Position numbers and translations under genes: made by a program. DNA of 64,000 bases from Synechococcus sp. C9 (lineage in GTDB: Bacteria; Cyanobacteriota; Cyanobacteriia; Gloeomargaritales; Gloeomargaritaceae): assembly GCF_022984075.1 (NCBI RefSeq), contig NZ_JALAAD010000001.1:2554501-2618500 (forward strand). Reading direction: 5' to 3'. Below the pieces are notes generated by a model. It saw nothing but the letters and a program-made list of their open reading frames with translations. It was not told the origin of the DNA and ran no database searches. How positions within the stretch are numbered: the stretch's first letter is position 1; every line of letters starts with the position of its first letter. Below are positions 1-7,952 of this stretch, piece by piece.

Positions 1-182
1 ATTAATTCACTATTAAAACTGCCCGTTTCACTCCCCGTTGGTGGCATGACAATCACTTCCCCTTGAGCGGTTAATTCCCAGCGTAAATCAGGATTGCATT
101 TCGCTAATTCTGTGAATTGCGCCTCAGTGCAACGTAAGGTCGGCGGAATCTGGATGGGAATGACAGCATTCATGGTTGTCAT
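1..182 (-). CDS. Uma2/DUF820 family protein, partial (N-terminus only)
   Basis: The window edge cuts this minus-strand gene after about 60 codons. The visible start (ATG at 182, second Met at 173) gives MTTMNAVIPIQIPPTLRCTE, almost identical to the N-terminus of the next gene upstream at 203-799. DNA identity extends beyond the start codon into the 5' flank, so this is a recent tandem duplicate. Uma2/DUF820 proteins have a PD-(D/E)XK nuclease-like fold and are expanded in cyanobacteria without a clear biological role. The catalytic part lies outside the window, so integrity cannot be judged. Confidence 0.8.
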   Translation of the reverse strand, partial: MTTMNAVIPIQIPPTLRCTEAQFTELAKCNPDLRWELTAQGEVIVMPPTGSETGSFNSEL

Positions 183-202
183 GGCTAGGTCATGCTTTTA
201 TT

Positions 203-799
203 TTAACCATTTCCAAAAATGTGCCGTAAATCTAAGGTCAATCCTGGCAGAACATCCTCCCCGGAAAGAACTACATCAAAAGTGACAATTTCAGGGGCAG
301 TATTGGGGCGATAAATGGTGACACTCCGGGTTTCAGGATTCACCAGCCAACCCAACCGACAGCCATTTTCCAAATACTCCTGCATCTTGGCTTCCAGCGT
401 AGCTAAATCATCCGCAGGGGAGACTAATTCGAGGACAAAATCAGGGCAAATCGGGGCAAAAGTGCGCCGCTGTTCAGGAGATAATTGTGCCCAACGTGCC
501 TGAGCAATCCAGGCGACATCAGGAGAACGAATTGCCCCATTGGGTAACTTAAAACCCGTCGAGGAATCAAAGGTTTTTCCGGCTTTTTGCTGGCGATTCC
601 ATAGTTCAATATCCGTGCCAAGACCCAGATTATAATTCCCCGTTTCACTCCCCGTTGGTGGCATGACAATCACTTCCCCTTGAGCGGTTAATTCCCAGCG
701 TAAATCGGGATTGCATTTCACCAATTCCGTAAATTGTGCCTCAGTGCAACGTAAGGTCGGCGGAATTTGGATGGGAATGAAGGCGTTCATGGTTGTCAT
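203..799 (-). CDS. Uma2 family (DUF820) putative endonuclease
   Basis: A 198-residue protein, the usual length for the DUF820/Uma2 family, which has a restriction-endonuclease-like fold. Visible family features are the N-terminal PPTLRCTEAQF segment, the NPDLRWEL stretch, SPDVAWI near residue 92 and the PDFVLELVSP motif near 120, where Asp and Glu fit the PD-(D/E)XK pattern. The physiological substrate is unknown for the family. It lies 20 bp upstream of the truncated paralogue at 1-182. The family tag is secure; nuclease activity is inference. Confidence 0.85.
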   Translation of the reverse strand: MTTMNAFIPIQIPPTLRCTEAQFTELVKCNPDLRWELTAQGEVIVMPPTGSETGNYNLGLGTDIELWNRQQKAGKTFDSSTGFKLPNGAIRSPDVAWIAQARWAQLSPEQRRTFAPICPDFVLELVSPADDLATLEAKMQEYLENGCRLGWLVNPETRSVTIYRPNTAPEIVTFDVVLSGEDVLPGLTLDLRHIFGNG

Positions 800-817
800 G
801 GCTAGGTCATGCTTTTA
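639..817. repeat. Direct repeat of 22-200 (tandem Uma2 gene duplication)
   Basis: This block matches 22-200 at an offset of 617 bp with only scattered substitutions. It covers the first ~55 codons of the Uma2 gene and the bases just before its start. The very high DNA identity, including non-coding flank, points to a recent tandem duplication or gene conversion between the two copies. Confidence 0.8.
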
Positions 818-831
818 TCTTAGAACTTCTC

Positions 832-933
832 TATAGCAATCCTACTTGATTAACCAAGAGAAATTCCCCAGAACCAAGGAAGAAAACGGTGCCCCTATGC
901 CCCCTTGTTCTGAACATAACCAGGATTGATATA
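832..933. repeat. Dispersed TIR element, family A (TATAGCAATCCT)
   Basis: The left end reads TATAGCAATCCTACTTGATT and the right end, on the opposite strand, TATATCAATCCTGG. Between them is the common core CCAGAACCAAGG with GGTGCCCCTATG. About 102 bp and no coding capacity. The same architecture recurs at 10542, 26330, 34388 and 41429, so it is a miniature inverted-repeat element with TA at both tips. Confidence 0.7.
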
Positions 934-962
934 TAAAATAGATTATAATTCCCCCAAATCCT

Positions 963-1406
963 ATGGTTATTGCCATGACCCAACCCCTGTTTCATTTAGC
1001 ATTTCCGGTGGGAGATATTCCCCAAACCAAAGCATTTTATGTCGCCGGTTTAGGATGCACAGCCGGCCGGGAAACCCCCCGTTCCTTGATTCTCAATTTT
1101 TATCAGCATCAATTGGTGGCTCATGTCACCCCGGAGATACATCCCCAAAAAGGCATTTATCCCCGACATTTTGGGCTGATATTTTCCACAGAATCCGCAT
1201 GGCAAGAACTATACCAACGGGCAAAGACGCATCAGTTAACATTCTACCAAGAAGCAAAATTGCGCTTCCCCAATTCCCCCCTGGAACACCGCACGTTTTT
1301 CCTCGTTGACCCCTTTGGCAATTTATTGGAATTTAAGTATTACGTTGCTTCAGAAGCGATTTTTGGCTGTCAGGAATACGCCCAAATTGGGGATGCAAAT
1401 AGCTGA
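963..1406 (+). CDS. VOC family (glyoxalase/bleomycin-resistance fold) protein
   Basis: A 147-residue single-domain protein of the vicinal oxygen chelate superfamily. It shows the typical opening FHLAFPVGDIPQTKAFY (metal-ligand His near residue 11), a central HFGLIFS strand and the C-terminal VDPFGNLLEFKYY signature ending in the conserved Glu. Members use a divalent metal for lyase, dioxygenase or binding functions; the substrate cannot be told here. The start may be ATG 963 or ATG 975 (MTQPLF); neither has a strong ribosome binding site. It stands alone between a repeat element and a convergent cysteine desulfurase. Confidence 0.8.
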   Translation: MVIAMTQPLFHLAFPVGDIPQTKAFYVAGLGCTAGRETPRSLILNFYQHQLVAHVTPEIHPQKGIYPRHFGLIFSTESAWQELYQRAKTHQLTFYQEAKLRFPNSPLEHRTFFLVDPFGNLLEFKYYVASEAIFGCQEYAQIGDANS

Positions 1407-1410
1407 GATT

Positions 1411-2565
1411 TTAACAAGGGGAGAGGGCAGGGGTTAATTGCTGTAAAATTTCCCCCAAAGCCGTAACCGCCTGGTCAATTTCAACGTAGGTGGTTCGATG
1501 GCTAAGACTAAACCGTAACCCACAGCGAGCCAGATGATCCCCATAACCCATTGCCTGCAGTACTGGACTGGGTTGGGTTTTGCCACTGGCGCAGGCGGAA
1601 CCAGAACTTACACACACCCCCCGTTGATTCAGATAATGGACTAGGGTTTTGCCCGTGTGCTCCCCATCGCCGCCGGTCCAAACCACGCTGACATGGTGGG
1701 GCAACCGCTCCGGCCAAGCGCCGGTGAGCCGCAACCCCGGCAATGCCTGCAACCGAGCACAGAGGTAATCCCGCAACGCCCGCACCTGGGCGACCTGGGG
1801 CAAAAATTCCGTCTGGGCTAACTGCGCCGCCACCCCCAAACCCGCCAACAGCGCCACCGGTGGGGTTCCCGAACGCTTGCCCCCTTCCTGCCCCCCGCCG
1901 TACAACCAGGGCTGAACCGCCAAGCCCCGCCGCACCACCAACGCCCCACACCCCTGGGGCCCGTAAAATTTATGCCCCGACAGGGAGAGCAAATCCACGC
2001 CTAAGGCGGGGACATCCACCGGCAAACGCCCTACCACCTGAATGGCATCGGTGTGAAATGGAATGCCCCGGGCACGGCAAATCCGGGCGATTTCGGCAAT
2101 GGGTTGCAATGTCCCCACTTCACTTTGTCCATAAATAATACTGACTAAAACCGTATGAGGTCGCAGATGGGTTGCAAGAATTTCCGGGTCAACCCGTCCC
2201 CAGGCATCCACCGGCAGGGTGGTAATCTGCCAACCCCGTTGCGCTAACACCGACAAAGGGGCACTCACCGCCGGATGTTCCACCGCCGAAGTCAGGATGT
2301 GTTGGGGGCGTTCGTACTGCTGGGCAATGCCAAAAATGGCGAGGTGATTGGCTTCCGTGCCCCCGGACGTGAAAATAATTTCCTCCGGTGTGACCCCCAC
2401 CAGTGCCGCTACCGCCAGCCGTGCCCGTTCCACCACCAAAGCCGCCCGTTGTCCGTAGTGGTGAATACTGCTGGGGTTGCCCCACTCCTGCGCCAAAACC
2501 TCGCTGACCCGGGCGATCACCTGGGGATGGGGGGGCGTGGTGGCACTGTAATCCAGGTAAATCAT
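1411..2565 (-). CDS. Cysteine desulfurase (NifS/IscS class I)
   Basis: A 384-residue PLP enzyme that removes sulfur from L-cysteine for Fe-S cluster and thio-cofactor synthesis. Seen: the N-terminal YLDYSATT, the PLP-phosphate loop SGGTEANH, a cofactor Asp in HTDAIQ, the Schiff-base lysine in SGHKFYGP (about K199) and the catalytic Cys in SSGSACASG (about C325) in the long flexible loop characteristic of class I enzymes. A second, class II desulfurase (sufS) is encoded at 23072-24343, so the cell has both types. The position usually read NNE is QSE here (GQSEVG). Monocistronic, convergent with the VOC gene. Confidence 0.93.
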   Translation of the reverse strand: MIYLDYSATTPPHPQVIARVSEVLAQEWGNPSSIHHYGQRAALVVERARLAVAALVGVTPEEIIFTSGGTEANHLAIFGIAQQYERPQHILTSAVEHPAVSAPLSVLAQRGWQITTLPVDAWGRVDPEILATHLRPHTVLVSIIYGQSEVGTLQPIAEIARICRARGIPFHTDAIQVVGRLPVDVPALGVDLLSLSGHKFYGPQGCGALVVRRGLAVQPWLYGGGQEGGKRSGTPPVALLAGLGVAAQLAQTEFLPQVAQVRALRDYLCARLQALPGLRLTGAWPERLPHHVSVVWTGGDGEHTGKTLVHYLNQRGVCVSSGSACASGKTQPSPVLQAMGYGDHLARCGLRFSLSHRTTYVEIDQAVTALGEILQQLTPALSPC

Positions 2566-2663
2566 AATTTTATTCTGCCATGAACCCCCGATTGGCTATC
2601 CATTGGCTAAGATAGAATTTACTTGATACTCACCGTTCTATTCCTCTGGGAACTGCCTGTGCC

Positions 2664-2876
2664 ATGAATGCGCAAACCATCACCGAACAAGAGATTCAGC
2701 ACCTGACACCCGCTGATGTGGCCGCCCTCGCCCAACGGTTAGAACAGGACGATTATCCCAATGCGTTTGCCAGCCTGCAGGATTGGCATTTGTTAAGAAA
2801 AATTGCGTTCCAACGCCCAGACATCGTGGAACCCTATCTGCACCTGTTGGATTGGGAAGCCTTTGACGAAGCCTGA
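2664..2876 (+). CDS. Small conserved hypothetical protein
   Basis: A 70-residue acidic, probably all-helical soluble protein with no signal or membrane segment. It starts at an ATG after a short AT-rich gap downstream of the divergent desulfurase gene. I recognise no domain. The sequence (TPADVAALAQRLEQDDYPNAF) looks like a constrained folded protein with aromatic residues, and coding-type composition supports it as a real gene. Function unknown. Confidence 0.6.
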   Translation: MNAQTITEQEIQHLTPADVAALAQRLEQDDYPNAFASLQDWHLLRKIAFQRPDIVEPYLHLLDWEAFDEA

Positions 2877-2943
2877 CCCAAAATTTTCGGATAAGATATA
2901 GAGTGCCCGATGAACAAATGCTGTTGTTGATGGGGGGACAATC

Positions 2944-3315
2944 ATGGGTGTAATTGGTAGGCTGTTTGGAGCCATTTTTGGCTTTATTGGTGGTATTTTC
3001 GGGGCAATTTTTGGCATTTTTCGGCGGCGACCCCAGGGGGCATCGCCTGAGAAACCGCAGTCAAAGGAAACGGCTTTTTTCCTAGACCCAGAGGAAGCCA
3101 AGAGCATTGGGCGCAAATCGGAATCCCCGCAGGAAACGCCAGCGGCTTCTACGGAGGCTAAATTGGAAGCCAAACCCGAAGCAGTGGTGACAAAACCGGC
3201 ACCTATGCCCACGCTGGTGTTTAGTTCCGGTTCCCCGGATTTACGCAACCGGCGGCGGCCTGGCCCGAATATGAATTCATTTTTAGACATGGCGAAACAA
3301 ATCCGTCGCGCCTGA
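2944..3315 (+). CDS. Small glycine-zipper membrane protein, function unknown
   Basis: A 123-residue protein with a strikingly repetitive hydrophobic N-terminus (residues 1-27) built from repeats of GAIFG/GGIFG, a GxxxG glycine zipper able to form a tightly packed membrane helix. It is followed by RRR and a long Pro/Glu/Lys-rich, probably disordered tail. The C-terminus RRPGPNMNSFLDMAKQIRR is basic and looks like a conserved motif. Its TGA overlaps the ATG of the IctB-family gene (TGATG), so the two are translationally coupled. Function unknown. Confidence 0.75.
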   Translation: MGVIGRLFGAIFGFIGGIFGAIFGIFRRRPQGASPEKPQSKETAFFLDPEEAKSIGRKSESPQETPAASTEAKLEAKPEAVVTKPAPMPTLVFSSGSPDLRNRRRPGPNMNSFLDMAKQIRRA

Positions 3316-4634
3316 TGGTGCCCGCCCATTGGTTCCCCGCCAGTTGGGTGACCGGGTGGTGGGGCAAGGGCGCTCCCTGGGTGCCGGGCAGTCTGCTGGG
3401 ACGGTGGCGGGATGAAGTAGCCGCGCTGTGGGTGGCAGGACTACTGCTGGGTCTGCCGTTTTTGAGTAATGACCAGTTAGGTGTCCTGTTGCTCGGCGGG
3501 GTGGGGCTGGGGTGGTGGCTATGGCTGTTGGAACCGCCTGCGGGTCTTTGGGGGACGGCGGTGTTGTACTGGTTGACCCTGACCCTGGCGACGGCTTTTT
3601 CCCCGGTGAAAATGGCGGCTTTGAGTGGGTGGGTGAAGGCGAGTTTGTACTTGGCGGCTCTGGAGGTGCTGTTGCGGGGGGTGCGCCGCTGGGGGCAGTG
3701 GTTAATGATTTTGTACTTACTGGTGGCACTGCTGGTGGCGGTGGTGGGGTTGCGGCAATGGTTTTTTGGGGCGGAAGCTCTGGCGACTTGGATTGACCCG
3801 GAATCACCGCTAGCGGGCACGACCCGGGTGTACAGCTTTTTGAAAAATCCCAATGTGTTGGCTGCCTATCTCCTGCCGGGGGTGGGGATGAGTTTGGGCT
3901 GTCTGCTGGGTTGGCGTACCTGGGCACAACGGGCACTGGCTATAACCCTGGTGCTGGTGCTGACCACCTGTGTGGTACTCACGGGCAGTCGGGGGGGCTG
4001 GCTGGGGTTAGCCGCCGTCTATGCCAGTTTTGGGGTGGGGCTGGGCTGGGGCTGGTGGCAATGGAGTCCCCACCGTCCCCTCTGGCAAAGGCTATTGCTC
4101 TGGGTGGGGGCGGGATTGGTTCTGGTACTAGTACTGGCACTGTTAGGACGTTCGGAACGGTTGCGCCTGCGGTTTTTGAGTATTTTTGCGGGACGAGCGG
4201 ACAGCAGTAATAATTTTCGGATTAACGTGTGGGCGGCGGTGGTGGCGATGATCCGGGATCACCCCTGGCTGGGCATCGGACCGGGGAATCGAGCCTTTAA
4301 TCTGATTTATCCCCTTTACCAGCGACCGAATTTTAATGCGTTGGGAGCGTATTCCGTCCCCTTGGAGGTGGCGGTGGAATCGGGACTGCTGGGTTTCGGG
4401 GCATTTGTGGCACTCACGGGCACCATCCTGCACCGGAGTTGGCAAAAATTAATTTATTTAGTCAAGCAACCTTGTCCCCAAACGTTTTTGCTGATGGGCA
4501 TTTTGGCGGGGATGGCGGGCACAATGGTACACGGGCTGGTGGATACCCTCTGGTTTCGCCCCCAGGTGCAAATGCTCTGGTGGTTTAGCGTCGCTTTGGT
4601 GTTCAGTCGCTACGATTCCAAGTCGTCCCCGTAG
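3315..4634 (+). CDS. ictB: IctB family membrane protein (O-antigen ligase-like)
   Basis: A 439-residue polytopic membrane protein with about ten predicted transmembrane segments. The conserved LTGSRGGWLGL motif near residue 220 and the GIGPGNRAFN / YPLYQRPN loop near 330 belong to the Wzy_C/O-antigen ligase superfamily. IctB was named for a proposed role in inorganic carbon accumulation, but family relationships suggest glycan ligation or polymerisation, so the transport role is doubtful. Its start overlaps the stop of the preceding glycine-zipper gene, and its 3' end overlaps the convergent DUF2973 gene by 25 bp. Confidence 0.85.
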   Translation: MVPAHWFPASWVTGWWGKGAPWVPGSLLGRWRDEVAALWVAGLLLGLPFLSNDQLGVLLLGGVGLGWWLWLLEPPAGLWGTAVLYWLTLTLATAFSPVKMAALSGWVKASLYLAALEVLLRGVRRWGQWLMILYLLVALLVAVVGLRQWFFGAEALATWIDPESPLAGTTRVYSFLKNPNVLAAYLLPGVGMSLGCLLGWRTWAQRALAITLVLVLTTCVVLTGSRGGWLGLAAVYASFGVGLGWGWWQWSPHRPLWQRLLLWVGAGLVLVLVLALLGRSERLRLRFLSIFAGRADSSNNFRINVWAAVVAMIRDHPWLGIGPGNRAFNLIYPLYQRPNFNALGAYSVPLEVAVESGLLGFGAFVALTGTILHRSWQKLIYLVKQPCPQTFLLMGILAGMAGTMVHGLVDTLWFRPQVQMLWWFSVALVFSRYDSKSSP

Positions 4635-4861
4635 AGTTTGTCCAACTGCTGGCGGGCTTCCTCCAAATTCACGCTCCGCATCACCAGCAGGGGTTCGTCC
4701 ACCGGATTACCCGCCTCGTCCAACAATTCCGGGTGGGGAACGGGGCGTTGGCGGGGATATTGGGATTCCAAACTCAAACGCATTAAACTCCGTAGAAGAT
4801 TGCCCAGCGCCAGGACAGCCAGGATGGTAAATAGGACAACGTACAGCAAATGGAGAATCAT
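4610..4861 (-). CDS. DUF2973 family small membrane protein
   Basis: An 83-residue protein with an N-terminal transmembrane helix (MILHLLYVVLFTILAVLALG) and a soluble tail with conserved PHPELLDEAGN and EEARQQLDKLYG. This matches the cyanobacterial DUF2973 family of unknown function. It lies 19 bp downstream of the DUF2605 gene; the two families commonly travel as a pair, which suggests a joint membrane-associated role. It converges with the 3' end of ictB. Confidence 0.8.
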   Translation of the reverse strand: MILHLLYVVLFTILAVLALGNLLRSLMRLSLESQYPRQRPVPHPELLDEAGNPVDEPLLVMRSVNLEEARQQLDKLYGDDLES

Positions 4862-4880
4862 TGTTTAACCAGAAGTAGGG

Positions 4881-5192
4881 TCAAGGATGGGGATGGGTAC
4901 GGGTCTGCATACGGAGATGCCAACATTGTAAAACCAGACGATGCCAGGTCATTAACACAGTCGTATCCACCCCGACCCCGGTACTGCTGAGCAGGGCATG
5001 GGCGGCTTGGACTTCTTGCTGGGCTTGGTTAATCTGGGCAAGCAGGGCTTGCCGTTCCGCAGGCTCCAAAAAGGGGAGGGTCTCCCCCTCGAGCATTTGG
5101 CGCGCCTGGCTAAACCAGTACACGAAGTCACTTAACAGTGGCTCTAAAAGCGATTTTACTATGGGAGAATGGGGCAAATGGGGGGAGTTCAT
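4881..5192 (-). CDS. DUF2605 family protein
   Basis: A 103-residue soluble, mostly helical protein. The segment LLEPLLSDFVYWFSQARQMLE and the following ALLAQINQAQQEVQAA are typical of the cyanobacterial DUF2605 family, whose function is unknown. It is first in a two-gene unit with the DUF2973 protein downstream. The upstream 80 bp are AT-rich and shared as a divergent promoter region with the amine oxidase gene at 5277. Confidence 0.8.
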   Translation of the reverse strand: MNSPHLPHSPIVKSLLEPLLSDFVYWFSQARQMLEGETLPFLEPAERQALLAQINQAQQEVQAAHALLSSTGVGVDTTVLMTWHRLVLQCWHLRMQTRTHPHP

Positions 5193-5276
5193 AGGGGGCT
5201 ATCAAAGGAAATTTAACATCTGCATAATATATTAAATCTTTTTACACTTCTTAACAATAGGGGGGAGGGGACGGAA

Positions 5277-6599
5277 ATGCGGCGGCGGCAGTTGGGGCTG
5301 GTGGGCTTGGGGGTGTTGGCGGGTTGCCAAGGGTGGCGGGTGGCGGCGGTCGATCTGGATGTCGTCGTGGTGGGGGCGGGGTTGGCGGGGTTGACGGTCG
5401 CCTATGGGTTGGCGCAACGGGGGGTGCGGGTGCGGGTGTTGGAGGGCAGTGACCGCCTGGGGGGACGGGTGTGGACGCAGGCGCAGGGGGGACAGCCGGT
5501 GGAGTTGGGGGGGGAATTTATTGATGAAGACCATCGGCAGGTGCGACAGTTAGTCCGGGCATTGGGGTTATCCCTGGTGCCGGTGCAGACCCAGGGGCGG
5601 ATGGGGTTTTTCCTGGGGGGACAGCAGTACACGGCGGCGCAGGTAACAGAGCAGGTGCGACCGATTTGGCAGAGGGTACGCCGGGATTATCAGCGGTTGC
5701 CGGAGCGGGAACAGGATTTTCCCCAGGATGCCCTGACCCGTCAACTGGATCGGGCTTCGATTACTGATTATTTAGACCGGTTGGGGGTGCGTCGTTATTT
5801 GGAACTTCAATGCCAGACGGAATTTGGTCTGGAGGTGGGGGAGCAGTCGGCGTTGAATTTGATTTTTTGGTTGGCGGCGGCGGGGGCGGAGCCGGAGCAG
5901 GAGGCACCCCGGTATCGGATCGCCGGAGGCAATCGTCATTTGGTGGAACGGTTGGCGGCGAAATTAACCGGGCAGATTGCGTTGAATTGGCAGGTGGAGG
6001 CGGTACAGGCGGTGGGGCAGGGCTATCGGCTCAGCGGCGGGGGCAAGGAATTGCGGGCGCAGGCGGTGGTTTTGGCGGTGCCCCTCACCCGGTTGCGGCA
6101 AATGGAGTTGGGGATTGGGCTATCCCCTGCCCAACAACGGGCGGTTCAAACCTGGGGCTACGGCACCAATGGCAAGGTGGTGATGCAGACGGAGCGGGCG
6201 TTTTGGCGCACCCAGAGCTACAGCGGCGAAACGATCACGGATGGGGGGTACCAGTATTCCTGGGCGCATGGGGAGCAGGGGTTGACGTTTTTTTTAGGGG
6301 GACAGGCGGGGTTGAATTTACCAACCGGGCAGGCGGGCTTAGCGGTCATGCAAAAATACATGGGCAGTACGGCACCGATTACCGCCGAAACCCAGGTGGC
6401 TTGGGGGCGGGAACCCTGGGCGTTGGGCAGTTATACCTGTTTTCAGCCGGGGCAGTGGACGACTTTGGCGGGGGCGTTGACCCAACCGGTGGGGCGGGTT
6501 TGGTTTGCCGGGGAGCATACGGGCGGGGAATGGCAGGGTTATATGGAGGGGGCGGTGCGTTCGGGGCAACGGTTGGCGCAGGCGTTGGGGCGGGGGTAG
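5277..6599 (+). CDS. FAD-dependent amine oxidase, exported lipoprotein-like
   Basis: A 440-residue flavin monoamine/L-amino-acid oxidase family protein. A Rossmann FAD-binding motif DVVVVGAGLAGLTVAYGLAQRG starts near residue 28, followed by LEGSDRLGGRVWT, and the C-terminal FAD motif GRVWFAGEHTGG...GYMEGAVRSG is intact. The N-terminus MRRRQLGLVGLGVLAGC combines an Arg-pair Tat-like motif with a lipobox-like LAGC, so export across the membrane and lipid anchoring are likely. These enzymes oxidise amines or amino acids to imines with release of hydrogen peroxide; the substrate is unknown. A GGGAGGGG ribosome site precedes ATG 5277. Confidence 0.88.
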   Translation: MRRRQLGLVGLGVLAGCQGWRVAAVDLDVVVVGAGLAGLTVAYGLAQRGVRVRVLEGSDRLGGRVWTQAQGGQPVELGGEFIDEDHRQVRQLVRALGLSLVPVQTQGRMGFFLGGQQYTAAQVTEQVRPIWQRVRRDYQRLPEREQDFPQDALTRQLDRASITDYLDRLGVRRYLELQCQTEFGLEVGEQSALNLIFWLAAAGAEPEQEAPRYRIAGGNRHLVERLAAKLTGQIALNWQVEAVQAVGQGYRLSGGGKELRAQAVVLAVPLTRLRQMELGIGLSPAQQRAVQTWGYGTNGKVVMQTERAFWRTQSYSGETITDGGYQYSWAHGEQGLTFFLGGQAGLNLPTGQAGLAVMQKYMGSTAPITAETQVAWGREPWALGSYTCFQPGQWTTLAGALTQPVGRVWFAGEHTGGEWQGYMEGAVRSGQRLAQALGRG

Positions 6600-6636
6600 C
6601 CCTATGGCATAATGGATAAGGCGTTGGGGATGCACT

Positions 6637-6963
6637 ATGAATGAACCAGCAGTGGCGGAATTGTCCCGCTATGAGTGCCGAGCCTGTGGTTACATTTACG
6701 AGCCGGAGCAGGGGCAACCGGATAAGGGCATACCGGCGGGAACGGCGTTTACCGCTTTGCCGGTGGATTGGCGCTGTCCCGTGTGTGGTGCCCGGAAAAC
6801 CGCATTTGCCGATATTGGCACCAAATCGGTGGCGGGGTTCCCGGAAAATTATCGCTATGGGTTGGGGGTGAATACCCTGACGCCGGGGCAAAAAAACCTG
6901 CTGATTTTTGGCGGGTTGGCGCTGGGGTTTCTTTTTTTAATGAGTTTTTACGGGTTGAAATAG
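6637..6963 (+). CDS. rubA: Membrane-anchored rubredoxin RubA
   Basis: A 108-residue protein with a rubredoxin domain, Fe ligands C14, C17, C47 and C50 (CRAC and CPVC), a linker, and a C-terminal transmembrane helix ([19 protein letters not shown]). This is the RubA type required for early photosystem II assembly in cyanobacteria and plastids. It is followed after 5 bp by ycf48, another PSII assembly factor, so the two form an operon. The usual downstream psbEFLJ cluster is missing here. Confidence 0.93.
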   Translation: MNEPAVAELSRYECRACGYIYEPEQGQPDKGIPAGTAFTALPVDWRCPVCGARKTAFADIGTKSVAGFPENYRYGLGVNTLTPGQKNLLIFGGLALGFLFLMSFYGLK

Positions 6964-6968
6964 GGGCG

Positions 6969-7952
6969 ATGGGACGACTGTTGGCGGTGCTGGTGTGTGT
7001 GTTGTTGTTGGGGTGTAGTCGGGGTCCGGTGGCGACGGCGGTGCATCCCTGGGAGCAGGTACCTCTGCCAACGACGGCGACCCTGATGGATATTGCGTTT
7101 GACCCGGATCAGCCCCAGCATGGCTGGTTGGTGGGGACGGAGGCGACCCTGCTGGAAACCGAGGACGGGGGCAAGACTTGGAATTTGCGCACCCTGGATT
7201 TGGGGGAAGGTTTATACCGGTTCACGGCGGTGAGTATGCGCTCCGGGGAGGGCTGGGTGGTGGGGAAACCGGCTCTGCTGTTGCACACGACCGATGGGGG
7301 TAAATCCTGGATGCGGATTCCCTTGGATGAAAAATTGCCGGGGGCACCGATTGCGATTGTCGCCCTGGGGCAGGATTCGGCGGAAATGACGACGGATTTG
7401 GGGGCGATTTACCGTACCACGGATGGGGGCAAAACCTGGCAGGCGCAGGTGGAACAGGCGTTGGGGGCGGCACGGGACCTAGACCGGGATAGCCAGGGGC
7501 ATTACACGGCGGTTTCGACCAAGGGCAATTTCTATTCCACTTGGGAGCCAGGGCAATCGGCTTGGGTTCAGCACAACCGGGAGAGTTCCCGCCGGGTGCA
7601 GAGCATGGGGTACACGCCCGATGGGGGCTTGTGGATGCTCAGCCAAGCGGGGGAATTGCGGTTTAATCCCGATGGGCAGGAGGGGCATTGGAGCAAACCC
7701 TTGCAACCGGAGGGGAATGTGGGGTTTCTGGGGATTGGTCTGTTGGACATGGCGTATCGTTCTCCCCAGGAAATCTGGTTGACGGGGGGCAGTGGTACCC
7801 TGTATGTGAGCTACGACGGGGGGCAAACCTGGCAACAGGACAAGGAAGTGGCGAATATCCCGGCGAATTTGTACCGGATTGTGTTTTTCACGCCGGAGCA
7901 GGGGTTTATCCTGGGGAATCAGGGGACGCTTCTGCGTTACCGAGGGGCGTAG
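6969..7952 (+). CDS. ycf48: Photosystem II assembly factor Ycf48/HCF136
   Basis: Starting at ATG 6969 gives 327 residues with a lipoprotein signal (MGRLLAVLVCVLLLGC, lipidated Cys 16). The body is a seven-bladed beta-propeller whose blades carry BNR-type motifs seen repeatedly as EDGGKTW, TDGGKSW, TDGGKTW and YDGGQTW. Ycf48 binds nascent D1 and its conserved arginine patch faces chlorophyll-protein intermediates. An in-frame extension upstream runs through rubA and is not used. It is 5 bp after rubA and abuts the acyltransferase gene, whose GTG starts right after the TAG. Confidence 0.94.
   Translation: MGRLLAVLVCVLLLGCSRGPVATAVHPWEQVPLPTTATLMDIAFDPDQPQHGWLVGTEATLLETEDGGKTWNLRTLDLGEGLYRFTAVSMRSGEGWVVGKPALLLHTTDGGKSWMRIPLDEKLPGAPIAIVALGQDSAEMTTDLGAIYRTTDGGKTWQAQVEQALGAARDLDRDSQGHYTAVSTKGNFYSTWEPGQSAWVQHNRESSRRVQSMGYTPDGGLWMLSQAGELRFNPDGQEGHWSKPLQPEGNVGFLGIGLLDMAYRSPQEIWLTGGSGTLYVSYDGGQTWQQDKEVANIPANLYRIVFFTPEQGFILGNQGTLLRYRGA

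Noticed and set aside
6768-6968. Extended N-terminus of Ycf48 by 67 residues
   Set aside because: The extension lies in rubA in another frame; the ATG at 6969 gives a standard lipoprotein signal.
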